Source: Hydnum rufescens UP504 (taxonomy: Eukaryota; Basidiomycota; Agaricomycetes; Cantharellales; Hydnaceae). Taken from it: a DNA stretch of 64,000 bases. The stretch covers positions 38,390 to 102,389 of the forward strand of contig MU128951.1 of the NCBI GenBank assembly GCA_014904985.1, read 5' to 3'. The translations under genes were made by a program, and so were the position numbers. Below, piece by piece: positions 36,209 through 49,163 of the stretch. How positions within the stretch are numbered: position 1 is the stretch's first letter; every line of letters starts with the position of its first letter. Below the pieces are notes generated by a model that was not told where the DNA came from, did not search any database, and worked only from the letters and a program-made list of their open reading frames with translations.

Positions 36209-37483
36209 TGCAGGAGATTGGAAAGTGAGCGACTGAAAAGATCGTGGGTTGGGGAAGACGCGGTCAGCAATGGAGAGCAGATGTTGCAGAAATGGCTCGC
36301 TGAGATGGGGTTGTTGGGCTGGCCTAGTACAGCCTCCATAATTTGGAGGGCTTTCCCCGGAAGATGCCGAAGAGGATAGATCTAGTCCTGCAGTCTCAAC
36401 CTTCACTCCTTGTCGAGTGCTGGCGATGGCAGTCAATTAATTGCACCTGACACCATAATGATCCATTTCAGGTCGCGAGCCGCGTTGCGAACCTGGGTAT
36501 GCACTCCAGATAAGCCTCATTGCGTGCGTGCTATCCACATCGTGCCGACACCCCTTAGACAAGGAGTCTATCCGCATTGTCCGATTACTAATAAGCAGAG
36601 GAATGTGAGCAGCGCCATCCCTTCTGTCTCGTTGCTCTACACCTGGGCCTCCACCCCCTATGATATAACGATACGGTTCCATCGCAAATGTGTCGCTGCT
36701 TTTGAATCGCTTTATGGTTACTACCTCCTGCCTGCGTTGCTCTGTTGTGTTGGTTCTTCGCAATTATCTGGAGCCGGTATCTATTCTCCTCATTCGGACG
36801 TGCGAGAGTTATATCGGACCAAGGCAGCTGTCTGGTTCTATCGCCGGGGCTATCTACCCCAGGAATGTCCGGGCGTAATATGGAATATTCTTGGAGTCAC
36901 CCAACTGGTTGTCCGCGAATTTGTAGGTACCTGTCGCAAAATTGGTATATCCTTTCACGAGGGTTTGCAGTGTTGAATTGGCATTAGAGAAGGCCATGTT
37001 CTCCATGAAACACATCCCGCGCAAGGTTCAGGGTTATCGATAGCAGGGGTCCCCTTTTATTCCTAAGGATATGGCCGCCAAGGCCACACTCACTTCCAGT
37101 GTTGAGTTATCCTCCACAGACAGTAAGACTTTTATCATTACTCTCGTAACAGCGAACGTGAATAACAAACTTAGTTCCCCCGGCATTCTGTGGCCCATCC
37201 TCTGAGGCCCCCACAAAGGGGGTGCTGTGGGGAATTTGAAGGACCGTTCACTTGGACAACGATACTTTGATATAGACGCAGAGACGGGCGAGACGTCGCG
37301 CGATGCGAAAGAGGCGTCAGTTCAAATAACAGGGCCTTGTAGTTGGCTGAACACAAAGAGGTCAATGGTTGTCGGGCCCAGAACTTGACTGTAGTCTAGG
37401 TATAAGGAGAGCGCGAGATCGAGATTAGGATGAGGCCCAAATTCAGAGCGCGATGCGTCCTGCAGAAAACCATAACGGCCCTA

Positions 37484-37863
37484 TAGCACTACTTGAATCG
37501 ATAGGGAATTTTCAATTTCCCATGATTTGCTTCAGCTGATTTATTTTGTGAGTGCCCGGGGTCCGCGATCTGTCGGGAGATGCCGCCTCCTGTTGCCTAG
37601 CAAGTGAACATGCCAGGAAACCAATGCCAAGGGGGAGGGTCCGTGCCAGGCCTGCAAGCGGTGTTATGTGAGCATATTGGTGATGGAGGCAAGCCATGGG
37701 CAGCTGCCTATGCCACGTGAGCTTGCTCAAAAATGGGCTAGCCGGCGGCTTGCGCAGGACCCCGGAACGAAGGTCACAAGAACCAATTCAATCCTCTGGG
37801 AAAATCTTAGGAGCTCGTGTATCTCAACGAAATAAAGATTCCGTATCAATTCAAGTAGTGCTG
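37484..37863. mobile_element. 380-bp Tc1/mariner-like MITE in unit 5
   Basis: Inverted ends: left TAGCACTACTTGAATCGATA, right (complement) CAGCACTACTTGAATTGATA. TA stands on both sides (37482-37483 and 37864-37865), and the flanking unit sequence (CGGCCCTA / AACGC) rejoins exactly as in uninterrupted units. A TA duplication fits Tc1/mariner. There is no meaningful coding capacity. Confidence 0.75.
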
Positions 37864-37972
37864 TAAACGCAAAAGAGTGTGTATATGCAGGCACCCCTTC
37901 TTTATTTCCTTTAAACCGTCATCCCGCGCTTACGCCATTTACCCCTAAGTATGCTCTCCACAAGGCAAGGAA

Positions 37973-38668
37973 TGTGCTGGAGGGCAGCCGGACACGGTAT
38001 AACGACCCGATGACTTCGTCGGTGTTGATCGCCCATTTCGTTTATTGTTTCCGCCTACTATTCTTGATACCCGGCATTGCCGATTACTTATATATTAGTA
38101 CATGAGCACTCCGCGCTCCCTCAGTTCTTTTATCAGAGACTGAGGTTAGCCCTTTCTATTCTCTCTTCAGAACCCACTGTAGTTCCGTCGTTCTAGGTAC
38201 TGTTGGAGCGAGCGGATACGGAAGCGACCGGATATGACGTTGGAGACAAGCGCGACCCCTAGGGGGCTATGCAAACAGCACCGACCTCGATTATCTAGGA
38301 TCTTGTAGATAGGTTTCACCGGCGATCTTTTCCTTGCTGCCATCATTGGACTTTTACTTCATCCTTACCCCATATTTTACCCCATCTTATGTGTTTCTGT
38401 GCCTCATGTAAATAGTATAAAGGATGGGCTTGAGCCCACTTAAATCTCAAGGACTTTTCTCTGTGTGTGTTCTTCCCGCCACCTGTTTAATTCACCTGGG
38501 CGACTTGAGTCTCGCCAGTCTATCGAATTCGTCCTCACCCGCTTAGTAATCAGGGGAGTTCTTCTCGCGCGAATACCGTAACTCTCACTAGGTACTTTAT
38601 CCAAATATCAGTTCTTTTATCAGAGACTGAGTTCCGTCGTTCTAGTATATATACGAGTACTCCGCCAA
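37973..38668. mobile_element. Solo-LTR-like sequence in unit 5
   Basis: About 696 bp of foreign DNA splits the unit between CAAGGCAAGGAA and GAACGAAGCCAAGGAC. It starts TGTGCTGG and ends CTCCGCCA (TG...CA). It has a TATAAAGG box near 38416 and an internal repeat of TTCTTTTATCAGAGACTGAG (about 38127 and 38612). No clean 5-bp target duplication is visible, so a solo LTR is likely but unproven. Confidence 0.5.
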
Positions 38669-38906
38669 TAGAACGAAGCCAAGGACTGAGAGATTTCCCC
38701 TGATCATGTCCCTAACTACCAAGCTTCTTGGAGGCATGTATCAAGGATCAAGAAAACGTACCCCAAGAGATGAGTTTTACGGGATTTAGACCTCGATTGG
38801 CCACTTGCTTCCCCGCCCCCTTCAAGAATTGTCGACTCCCAACATAGTCATTCATCTCTGTCTACAACCTGTGTTCGAAGACAGACAATCCTATTCGCGT
38901 GTACTC

Positions 38907-41900
38907 TAACGAGGCCACAGTCTCAGCCCTGGGTGCTATCGCCGACGACGGGAGAAATGAAATGTTTGCCGCATACGATGCGACTCGGGCAAGGTTCCCA
39001 ATCAGCTTGTATACTGAATTTCGATGGCACTCGTGCATCTGTAAAACTATGCATGTCTCTAGTATAAATCCCATCGTACCAAGCGATAGGTAATTTCAGA
39101 TTCTGTGTAGGGGTTCAATGTTTCGATGGGTAGTCATGGTATACTAATCAATTTCATGCGCATCTCGCAATGGGCAATGGGAAGACACACTAAATCATTA
39201 ATTATTCGTGAAAATGTAGACGTTCATAAAGAACCCATGAAAGCAAATGAAATCAGCACAAAGATAGTATTCAGGACGCTGAATACCGTAAAGTCACGAA
39301 GATCCTGCGCGAAGTAAACATGCCAAGCCAGCCAGATGCATTTTCCATTGATCCCCACGCACAAACGCAACAAGCCCGCTGATAAATTCCCTGTAACAGA
39401 TTGTGGTGTAAATAGGGCCTCGATCACGACCAAGCCGAATCGCCGTACCAGCTCTGAATGAGACTGCGTATTGGATAGTCCACCGCCGCTGGAATGTCTC
39501 CGTTATCAGAGGGAAACGGTCGACAATCACCGCTTTGGTATAAGTGAGGGCTCGTAGGCCTTCTCGTCCGCCTTCAATAGTGGATTAGTCAGGACAGGGA
39601 ATCAGGACTGGAAATGGTACAACACTTACCGGAACGGCCGCAACCACTTGCCTTTATACCACCAAAGGGTAGATCTAGGCTAGAGGCAGGAGACGCATCA
39701 GAGAGGACTTAAATCAAAATGCATGAACCTTACTTCAGCTAGGCACAAAGAACCGATGTGTTATGTCACGAACAATGAGGTGGAGTGGAGAAACATACGT
39801 AGTATACACCGAAATCGTTGACGGAGACCACACCACATTCAGGGCTAGTGCAACTCCTTTGCAAGTTTGCTGATCTGGACCAAATACTGAGGTTCCAGGA
39901 CCATAACGAGTTCCGTTCGCAATATCCACAGCTTCGTCTATAGTATCGTACTTCATGACGAGTATGATGGGAGCAAAAAATAAACGCACAAAATTTAATA
40001 AACCCACAAATCCCAGTCATTAGCACCAGGAACTAACCTTTGCTTTGGGCAATCTCCATGCTACTGCTCACGTTTCCGGGGGGCCGGGGGGCAAAATAGG
40101 ATCCTGACTCATGATACGGATGCCTCAATCTGGACCCACCAGTTTACCAGATGAGCACCCATGGCCACTGCGTCCTGGATGACTTTCTCAAGACCATCAA
40201 AACGCGTATCCGAGTCGTTGATCATAGATCCACCATCGACTACAGAGATGAAGCCTTCAGGAGATGTGGCCGGGACAGAGCCAACACGCAGTTTGCGGAT
40301 GCGCTCGGACATCTCGGCTATGAATTCGTCTTAGAGAGGTGTGAATAATGAAGGGCTCAATGCCGATACAATTTTAACCCATAGGTTGGCTGGAAATTCA
40401 TGAAGTGGAGTGAGTTTCTTGGTTGAGGGAATCCGTAGTGAATCTCACAATGCGCCACGCATCCAAACACTGGACCACTTTTTGATGTTTGTCCGCGGCA
40501 ATATGATCGCTGGATATTTTCCGCCAAGCTCTAGAGTCACAGGGGTAAGGTGTTTTGTTGCCGCCACAGCGACCTTGCGGCCTATGGTCTATTGTGATGG
40601 TCATTTGACGCAAATCAATTTCAGTTATGCTAGGATCGCGCACCTCTGAACCGACGAACGTGATATGTTTAATATCTGGACTTGTCGTCAGTACCTCTGC
40701 GTGCTCAGGGAAGCACGACACCAACTAGGCCCCAACATCAAACGAAATATTAAATGCGATGCGCTAGGGACGCACCTGGACAATATCGGGATCCCACCCA
40801 CATGCGTACAGACACTCTCGGAGGGCACCCAGGTAAAATCTCGAAGACCATACGACGTATTCGGAGCATTTAAGCACCACGGCATTTCCAGCGAAAATGG
40901 CGGCGATAACGGGAGAAAGAGCATTGTGAAGAGCTTAGAAATGGTACATTAACAATCAGTAGCGCGTGAGAAGGAAGAAAAGGCAACGGACGATAATTCC
41001 ACGACATAATTGCCGCAACCACGCCCAATGGCTCGTAGTGAACGACAGATGTTTTGTAGGACAAAAGAAGATTGGACCGACGCCTCTCCGGGCGGAGAGC
41101 GCGTTCACCATGCTTAAGAATCCATTCAAGTTTGCTGCATGTCACCAGTATTTCTCCGAGAGCCGCGTCGACCACTGATTAGACATGGACGCAGATCAGG
41201 AGGACACTTCCAAGACCTGAAAATGGAGCCCTTACTTGTCTTGCCAGCGTCACGGCATGCGACTCTGGCGCATCATCAGGAAACCCAGAATCAACTCTGT
41301 GTGCTCCGGAGAAGGACCTTACTCGTGGGCCTTCCACTGATGCAAATTGGCTCAAATTTTTCCAGCACTGCATGCTTGCATATCCGACCTCAAATGGAAA
41401 ACCACAAGCCATTTGAGTGTGTGGTTGGAGAATTATGAACAATTTATTATTTACTCGGCTGACTCTGCATGCTGTGGAGGCTGTGGAGCAAGGTCCCCCG
41501 CTCCTGAGCCTCCACAGGCTATTTTGCACTTCCTGATGATATTTCTTGCTCTCTAACGAGCCAAGCCAATAGATTTCGCAATACTCGCCGATAATCAGAA
41601 AATGAGCTCTGGCTCCATTCTAATTAGGCTCGTTTGGCCAACTCAATCTTTCTGATAATATCTTCCACAGAATCTGCAGGGAGGGTATGAAGGTGTATGC
41701 CAGTAGCGGGATCGTAGCACGTAATACAATCATAACCAGGCAGAGCAGAAGGCGGCCCGAGACGGGAATCAAGCCGGTGTGAATGCAAACATGGATTTTG
41801 GATCACAATCGCTTCGTAGTTGAGGAAAGAAGCCTGAAACAAATTAGAAAGCATGAACATAATTAGTATCCATGTATAATTTTAGGCATCCATACTTATG

Positions 41901-42245
41901 GGGCAGGCCAATCGAAGGGAACTGGACGCGCCCTCGCCTGAGTATATGGACGAATCATAGAGTAGATGCCGAGTGCCTTTACTCTGGAAATCAGCGTGCG
42001 AAAAGAGTAGAGGCACCAGCTCGAGGCACACCATGAAGACACCAAGGGACTCTCAGACAGGTTAAACAATTGTGGCTACCGGGATGGTCGAGAATTGACC
42101 AAGTCTTGTGTGCACGGTCTACACCGGGACTGAGTCTTAGGCTGCGCTCGGGGCACTCGCAGGGTAGCAGGAATAAAAAAGACGGAAGAGCACCGAAAGC
42201 TTTTCGTGCAAATCAAAAGAAACGAACTTAAAGCAAGCCTAACGC
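38907..42245. mobile_element. 3.3-kb foreign block inserted into unit 5
   Basis: Unit sequence stops after CGCGTGTACT and resumes at GTAAAAGTGATGGGAC, with about 100 bases of unit lost. The block carries an aldehyde dehydrogenase pseudogene and no repeat-unit homology. No terminal repeats are evident, so the mechanism (ectopic repair, transposon capture or assembly join) is unknown. Confidence 0.55.
39294..41870 (-). pseudogene. MSC7-like aldehyde dehydrogenase pseudogene
   Basis: Strong family matches on the minus strand: YDPATGIHLHTLPADS (N-terminal), [123 protein letters not shown], and a C-terminal exon near 39530-39294. This order fits the membrane-associated Msc7 branch of the ALDH superfamily. 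Breaks: the codon before the catalytic NC motif is TAA (40374-40376) where the family has Gln. Frame changes right after it (near 40330) and before CARVACRD (near 41270). The glycine-rich and cysteine motifs are otherwise well preserved, which points to a recent death. Confidence 0.8.
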
Positions 42246-42452
42246 GACGTTCCGAGTAAAAGTGATGGGACCGGGGGTATAGAACGATAATGCATTGTGC
42301 TTGTACCGTACCATTAACTAAAGTAGCAAGGCTTTGAAATCCGTATGATTTCGGCTCCACTGCCCACATAAATCCAATGTTTGGGGAGGTTACACCTCTT
42401 CCTTCATTCATAAACCCCACTGATGTCTTCTCTGCTCACCTGGAACCCGTAC

Positions 42453-43971
42453 TCATAGTTCTTGGCGTACCTCCCCATCAGTAAGAAGGGGACCAGAAAT
42501 GAACGACTTCAACTTGTCCGGGTGGTCATAGAGGAGGTTCTCGGGAGGTTCCACACCCTGCCGACTATAGGGAATAAACATCCTATACACATCGTATGCA
42601 TAAAACTGTACAATTGTCTTGTCAGTCGCGGATGGAAGCAATACATTGGAAGAAAACCCAACTTCTTCATCGGCATTTACAGCCAATTGAATGCCATCTT
42701 CGATCCACATTGCTAGGTCACTCATCGATTGACCCGGATCTCCTACTATGACCGGATGATCGCTATATGCGACAGCACCACGAACTAGAGCCTCGTTCGT
42801 AGGAGAAAAAGTTACTATCCCTCGCGCTTGCAATCCAGTGCTTCCAATCAGTATTAATCCCAAACTGAAACAAACATGAGACCGAAGATATCCACGTACT
42901 ACTCATTGCGGTTGTTTCTATCTCCAACCAATTCTCGATCCCCCTTCCATTCAACAACCCTACATGAACGAGACCGTATTCGCGTAATTGAGGTCCGGCG
43001 GAAGGGTTAGAGTCATGGACACCACGCGTGATCTGCTGACTCTGTATCCTCTATAACACATGCGCACAGTTCGGATGAGACCAAAGCGGTGATCCATGAC
43101 TTGTCTCGATTGTACGACCCAATCCAAAAAGGGAAGTAGGGCGCATGACGAGTTTGATACAATACCCAATGGGCGCACCGCCGCCTCCATCGTGCTCACT
43201 GAATACATTGGCAGTGCAGTCACCTAGAGTCAAAAGGAACGGTGGAATAATACAAATTGGGAAACATGTGCTGACGACCCCAATGCGAGAAAGGCGCACA
43301 CGAAATTCGTCCAAAACGAGATGGAAGCCTTCCGCGAATAAGTTCAGGTCACCCCCAGTATTCTCGCGTTGACTCGAAAACAAGCCGCGCCTATTTTCAC
43401 TGCGTGATATCGACTGCTTCATGGTCAAGGAAGTGTCCTGTAACTTCCTGCACATGGGTTGGCCCCGATCACATCCTCCCAGTCAATCCCGAATGAATTC
43501 CATGTTATAATTCAACCCTCACCTCCCAAGCCTACGGAGCTGGTGTAAAAGTTCAGGAGAGAATAGATGCGATTCGGTATAGCCCAGGGGCTCCAAGACT
43601 TCCGCAAGGAGACGAATGTCACTCTCCTAGGTGCCGCAGTGTTCTTTCCTCAGTGGCCGCAGTCTAGATCGATCCCGAATAAGAGCACAGCACCCAGGAT
43701 GAACAACCACAGACATATTTAAACGTATCGTCCCACTGACAACATTTATTTCCTTGACGGCACCCAGGAAAGCACGGATTCCCGTTCTCGCACCACTAAT
43801 GCCAATAGGAATCTCCCTGAGCGCGTTCTCCACAGATACTATTGCACTCTGTGGAAATGCCCGTGGGGAGTTGAGGGAGGACGTCGCTCTTCACCTCTCG
43901 GGGTTTGCGAAGTGTAAAGAACGCAAGTAAGTGCCGAGTCCACATCTGCCTTGGCCTGCTTGGACGTTCAT
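42453..43971 (-). pseudogene. Array unit 5 gene copy; unit interrupted by three insertions
   Basis: The core (42863-42453) and the middle exon (DKSWITAL variant) are open, but the first exon from ATG 43971 (MNVQAGQGRC...) loses frame within a few codons. The 3' part of the unit, left of 42245, is split by a Tc1/mariner-like MITE, an LTR-like sequence and a block carrying an aldehyde dehydrogenase pseudogene, so about 100 bases of unit sequence are missing. Confidence 0.55.
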
Positions 43972-45802
43972 TGTGGCGATGGAAACTGGGTGACTGGAGA
44001 GACCGCGGGTTGAGGAAGACACAGTCAGAAACGGGGGGTGGCTACTGGCTTGCTGAGATCGAGCATTGAGCTGGCCTCGTGTACAACAGCTTCCATAATT
44101 TGGCCACGAATTGCCTCGGAAGATGCCGAAGAGGATACGTCGCTCGCCGAATAGGCAGTCTCAATCATCACCCCTACCGAGTGCTGGCGATTGCATTCGA
44201 ATAATTATTCCCCGCATCATAATGATCGAATTTATATCGCTAGCCGTATCTTTTTTAGTCTGAGTACGCACTCCAGATAGGTGTGCATACCCTCCTTGCG
44301 TGCCTGCTATTCACGTCGTGTCGACACCCCTCAGACAAGGGGCCTATTCAAATTTTCCGGTCACGAATCAGCAGAGGAATGGGATTATCCCATGTAGTCC
44401 CTTCCGCCTCGCTACTCTACATCTGGGGGTCCAGTTGCTATGATATAAAGATGTGGTTCGCTAATGTGTCGCTGCGTTTGGATCGCATTATGGTTACTAT
44501 CTCCCCGCGTTTCCCTTGAACTGGTATCTAATCTCATTCGGGCTTGCGAGACTTCTATCGGACCCAAGGCAGCTGTCTGGCTCTATCTCCGGGACTGCCC
44601 CCAGGAATGTCAGCGTGATATTCTTGGAGTCACCCAACTGGTTGTTAGCGAATCCGTAGGTACCTGTCGCAAAATAGGTATATCCCTTTCACGAGGGTTT
44701 GCAGCCTTGAACTGCTGTTGGAGGAGGTCATGTTCTCCATGAAGCACAGCCCGCGCAGGGGTTCAGGGTCATCGATAGTGGGGGTGCCCTTTTACTTCCA
44801 AGGACATGGCCGCCAAGGCCACACTCACTTCCAGTGTTGAGTCAACCTCTACAGCGATTCTCAAACATTAGAGCTTCTATTATTAGTCATAAGGGGGAAC
44901 GTGAATAACAAACTTAATTCCCCCGACATTCTGTGGCCCGTCCTCTGAAGTCCCAATAAAGGGGGTGGTGTGGCGAATTGAAAGACCATTCATTTGGATA
45001 AGGATACTCGGAGAGACGGGCGAGAGGTCGCGCGACGCGAAAGAGGCGTCGGTTCAAATAACAGGGCCTTGTATTTGGCTGAACACAAAGAGGTCAATGG
45101 TTGTGGGGCACAGAACTTGACTGTGGTCTAGATATAAGCAGAGCGCGAGATCGAGCCTAGGATGAGGCCCAAATTCAAAGTGCGATGCCAGTGCGTCCCG
45201 CTGAAAACCGCCACGACCCTAAGAGCGAAAGAGTGTGTATAGGCAGGCACCCCCTTTTTTCCTTGAAACCGTCATCCCGCGCTTTACGCCATTTACCCTA
45301 AGTATACTCTCCACAAGGCCAAGGACCAAGAGATCCCCTGATCATGTCGCTAACTACCAAGCTTCTTGGAGGCATGTATCAAGCATCAAGAAACCCACCC
45401 TGAGATGAGTTTTCGTGGATTTAGAAATGTATTGGTCACTCGCTTCCCCACCCCCTTCAAGATAGCTATTCATCTCTGCCTAGAACCTGTGTCGAAGACA
45501 GACAATCCTATTCGCGTGTACTATCACGTCGAATGAATTCCCCTCGCTATATTCTTAAATATACGATGACTACGTCGAGGGCCCAGGTTCGATCTCGTCA
45601 AGGATTTTATTGAACCGGTGGCATAGAATGATAATGCATTGTGCTTGTCATGTTTACACCGTACCATCAACTAAAGTAACAAGGGCTGAAATTCGTATGA
45701 TTTCGGCTCCACTGCGCAGATATACCCAATGTTTTGGGAGGTTAAACCTCTTCCTTCATTGTAAACCTACTCATGTCCTCTCTGCTCACCTGGAACCCGT
45801 GA

Positions 45803-47309
45803 TCATAGTTCATGGCGTACCTCCCCATCAGTAAGAAGTCCACCAAAAACGGACCCCTTCAACTTGTCCAGGTGGTCATAGAGTCGGTTCCTGGGAGGTT
45901 CCACACCCTCCCGACTATAGAGAACAAACCTCTCATGCACCTGGCTTACAAAAAACTGTACAATTCTCTTGTCAGTCGGTGATTGAAGGAATACATTGGA
46001 AGAAAACCCAACGGGTCCACCGGCATTTAGAGCCCATTGAATGCCATCTTCGATCCACCTCGCCAGCTCAGTCATCGATTGACCGGGATCTCCTACTAAG
46101 ATGGGATGAAACGGGGATGCGACAGCACCACGAACTAGAGCCTCATTTGTCGGGGAAAAAGTTACTATCCCTCGCGCTTTCAATCCAGTGCTTCCAATCA
46201 GTATTGATCCCAAACTGAAACAAACGTGAGACCGAAGATATCCACGTACTACTCGTTGCCATTATTTCTATCTCCAACCAATTCTCAATCCCCCTTGCAT
46301 TCAACAACCCTACGTGAAGGAGTTCGTATTCGCGTAATTGAGGTTCGGCGGAAGGGTTAGAGTCATGGACACCACGCTGTGATCTGCTGACTCTGTATCC
46401 TCTATAACAGAAGCGCACGGTTCGGATGAGTCCGAAGCGGTGATCCATGACCCGTCTGGATTGTACAACCCAATCCAAAAAGGGAAGTAGGGCACATGAA
46501 GAATTTGATGCAATACCCAATGAGCGCACCGCCGCCTCCATTGTGCTCACTGAATACATTGGGAGTGGCAGTCACCTACAGTCAGAAGGAAGGGCGGAAT
46601 AATACGAATTGAGAAACATGTAACTGATGACCCCGATGCGAGAAAGGCCCACACGAAATTCGTCCAAAACGAGATGGAAGCCTTCCGCGAATAAGTTCAG
46701 GTCACTACTAGTATTCTTGGATTGACTGGAAAAGAAGTGGCGCCTCTTATCGCCGCGCGATATCGACTGCTTCACGGTCGAGGAAGTGTCCTGTAACTTC
46801 CTGCACATAGGTTGGCCCCGATAATCCCGAATGAATTCCATGTCATAATTCATCCCTCACCTCCCGAGCCTACGGAGCTGGTGTAAGAGTTCAGGAGCGA
46901 ATAGATGCGATTCCGTATAGCCCAGGGGCTCCAAAAGTTCTGCAAGGAGACGAATGTCACTCTCCAGGTGCCGCAGTGTTCTTTCATCAGTGGCGGCAGT
47001 CTAGATTGATCCCAAATAGGAGCACAGCAAACAGGATGAACAAGCACAGTCACATATTTAAACGTATCGTCCCACTGACAACATTTATTTTCTTGGTGGC
47101 ATTCAGGAAAGCACGGATCCCGCTCTCGCACCACTAATGCCACGAGGAATCTCCCAGAGTGCGTTCTCCACAGATACAATTGCACTCATGGAAATGGCCT
47201 TAGGGAGTTGGGGGACCGCATTGTTCATCGCGTCTGGGAGTTTGTAGAGTGTAAAGAATGCAAGTAAGCGCCGAGTCCACAGCGGCCTTGGTCTGCTTAT
47301 ATCGTTCAT
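45803..47309 (-). pseudogene. Array unit 6 gene copy, first exon frameshifted
   Basis: ATG 47309 (MNDISRPRPLWTRRLL) opens the first exon, but frame is lost at ISGARAGS near 47120 by a two-base loss relative to neighbours. The middle exon and the core (46213-45803) are open. The core carries the most distinct variable block of the array: FVSQ before VH in place of the usual VY. Confidence 0.55.
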
Positions 47310-47834
47310 TGTGAATGATGGGAACTGAGCGACTAGAAAGACGATGGATTGGGGAAGACACAGTCAGGAACGAGGAGCAAATGCTGGCTCGCTGAGATGG
47401 AGCAATTGAATGTACAGCGGCCTCCGTAATTTGAACTGGGCACGGCCTTGCCGCGGAAGATGCCGAAGAGGAGACGTCTACTCGCTCGCGTTCCATTCGT
47501 GCATAGGCAGTCTCAACCATCGCTCCTCGTCGAGTGCTGGCGATTGCAATCGATCAATTGTTCCTGACATCATAATGATTCATTTCATATCGCGAACCAC
47601 ATCGTTGTGAGCCTGGGTACCCCAGATAAGCCTCCTTGTGTGCGTGCTATCCACGTCGTATCGACACCCCTTGGACAAGGGGCCTATCCGCATTGTCTGG
47701 ACCTCCAGTCCCCATGATATAACAATACAGTTTCATCGCTAATGCTTCGCTGCTTTTGATACGCGGGGTGGTTACTATTTCCTTCCCACGTTTCCCTATC
47801 CTGCTGGTTCTTCGCAACTATCTGGAGCCGGTAT

Positions 47835-48203
47835 CTATTCTCCCCATTCGGACGTGCGAGAGTTCCATTGGACCCAAGGCAGCTGTCTGGCTCTATCTCT
47901 AGGGCTATCTATTCCCAGGAATGTCTGGGCGTGATATGGAATATTCTTAGAGTCACCCAACTGGTCATTAGCGAATTTGTAGGTACCTGTCGCAAAATAC
48001 GTGTATTGTTTCACGAGGGTTTTCAGCCTTGAATTGTCGTTGGAAGAGGCCATGTTCTCGAGGACACACAGCCCGCACAGCCCGCGCAGGATTACAGGGA
48101 TATCTATAGCGAGGGTCCCCTTTATTCCCAAGGATACTGCCGCCAAGGCCACACTCACTTCCCGCGTTGAGTCATCCTCAACAGCGATTCTCCAATTCCA
48201 CAA
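47835..48203 (-). other. Longest spacer open frame of the array (unit 6)
   Basis: 122 open codons on the minus strand. An internal ATG precedes ASSNDNSRLKTLVKQYT, which is conserved among units, and this would be a plausible start for a second gene or an upstream exon. The protein resembles nothing I know. Confidence 0.3.
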
Positions 48204-49163
48204 ACAGCAGGACTTCTATCACTACTCTCATGAAGGCGAAGGTGAATAACAAACTTAATTCCCCCAGCATTCTGTGGCCCGTCCTCTGAGGTCCCCACAA
48301 AGGGGATGCTGAGCTGAAAGACCATTCATTTGGATAAGGATACTCGGAGATGCTTTGATATGGACGCATAGATGGGCGAGACGTCGGACGACGCGAAGGC
48401 GGCATCAGTTCAAATGACAAAGCCTTCTAGTTGCTGAACAAGAAGAGGTCAATGGTTGTGGGGTACAAAACTTGACTATAGTCTAAGTATAAGGAAAGCA
48501 CGGGATTGAGACTAGCATGAGGCCCAAATTCAAAGCGGGATGCGTCCCGCCGAAAACCCAAAAGCGAAAGAGAGTGTATATGCAGACACCCCCCTTCTCT
48601 AGTTCCTTTAAACCGTTATCCTGCACTTTACGCCATTTACCCCTAAGTATGCTCTCCATAAAGCAAGGAGCGATGCCAAGAACCGAGATCATGTTGCTAA
48701 CTACCATGCTTCTTGGAGGCACATATCAAGCATCGAGAAAACGCACCCCAAGAGATGAGTTTTCCTGGATTTAGAAACGTATTGGCCACTAGCTTTTCCA
48801 CCCCCTTCAAGAATTGTCGACTCCCAAGGTAGTTATCCATCTCTGCCTACAACCTGTGTTCGAAGACAAACCTATGCACGTGTACTACTACATCGAATAA
48901 GTTCCCCCCGCTATGTTCTCAGGGACAAAATATGCGACTACGTGAAGGACTCAGGTTCAATCCCAAGGATTTCAAGTAAAAGTGATGGCATGGAATGATA
49001 ATGCATTGTGCTTGTCAGGTTCACACCGTACCATCAACTAAAGTAACAAGGCTTTGAAATCCGTATGATTTCGGCTGCACTAAATCCAATGTTTTGAGAG
49101 GTTAAACCTCTTCCTTCATTGTAAACCCAACTCATATCTTCCCTGCTCACCTGGAATCTGTGC

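Noticed and set aside
41468..41522. Inverted repeat CTGTGGAGGCT / AGCCTCCACAG as a structured RNA or terminator
   Set aside because: It lies inside the degenerate aldehyde dehydrogenase region; a short hairpin alone is not evidence of function in a fungal genome.
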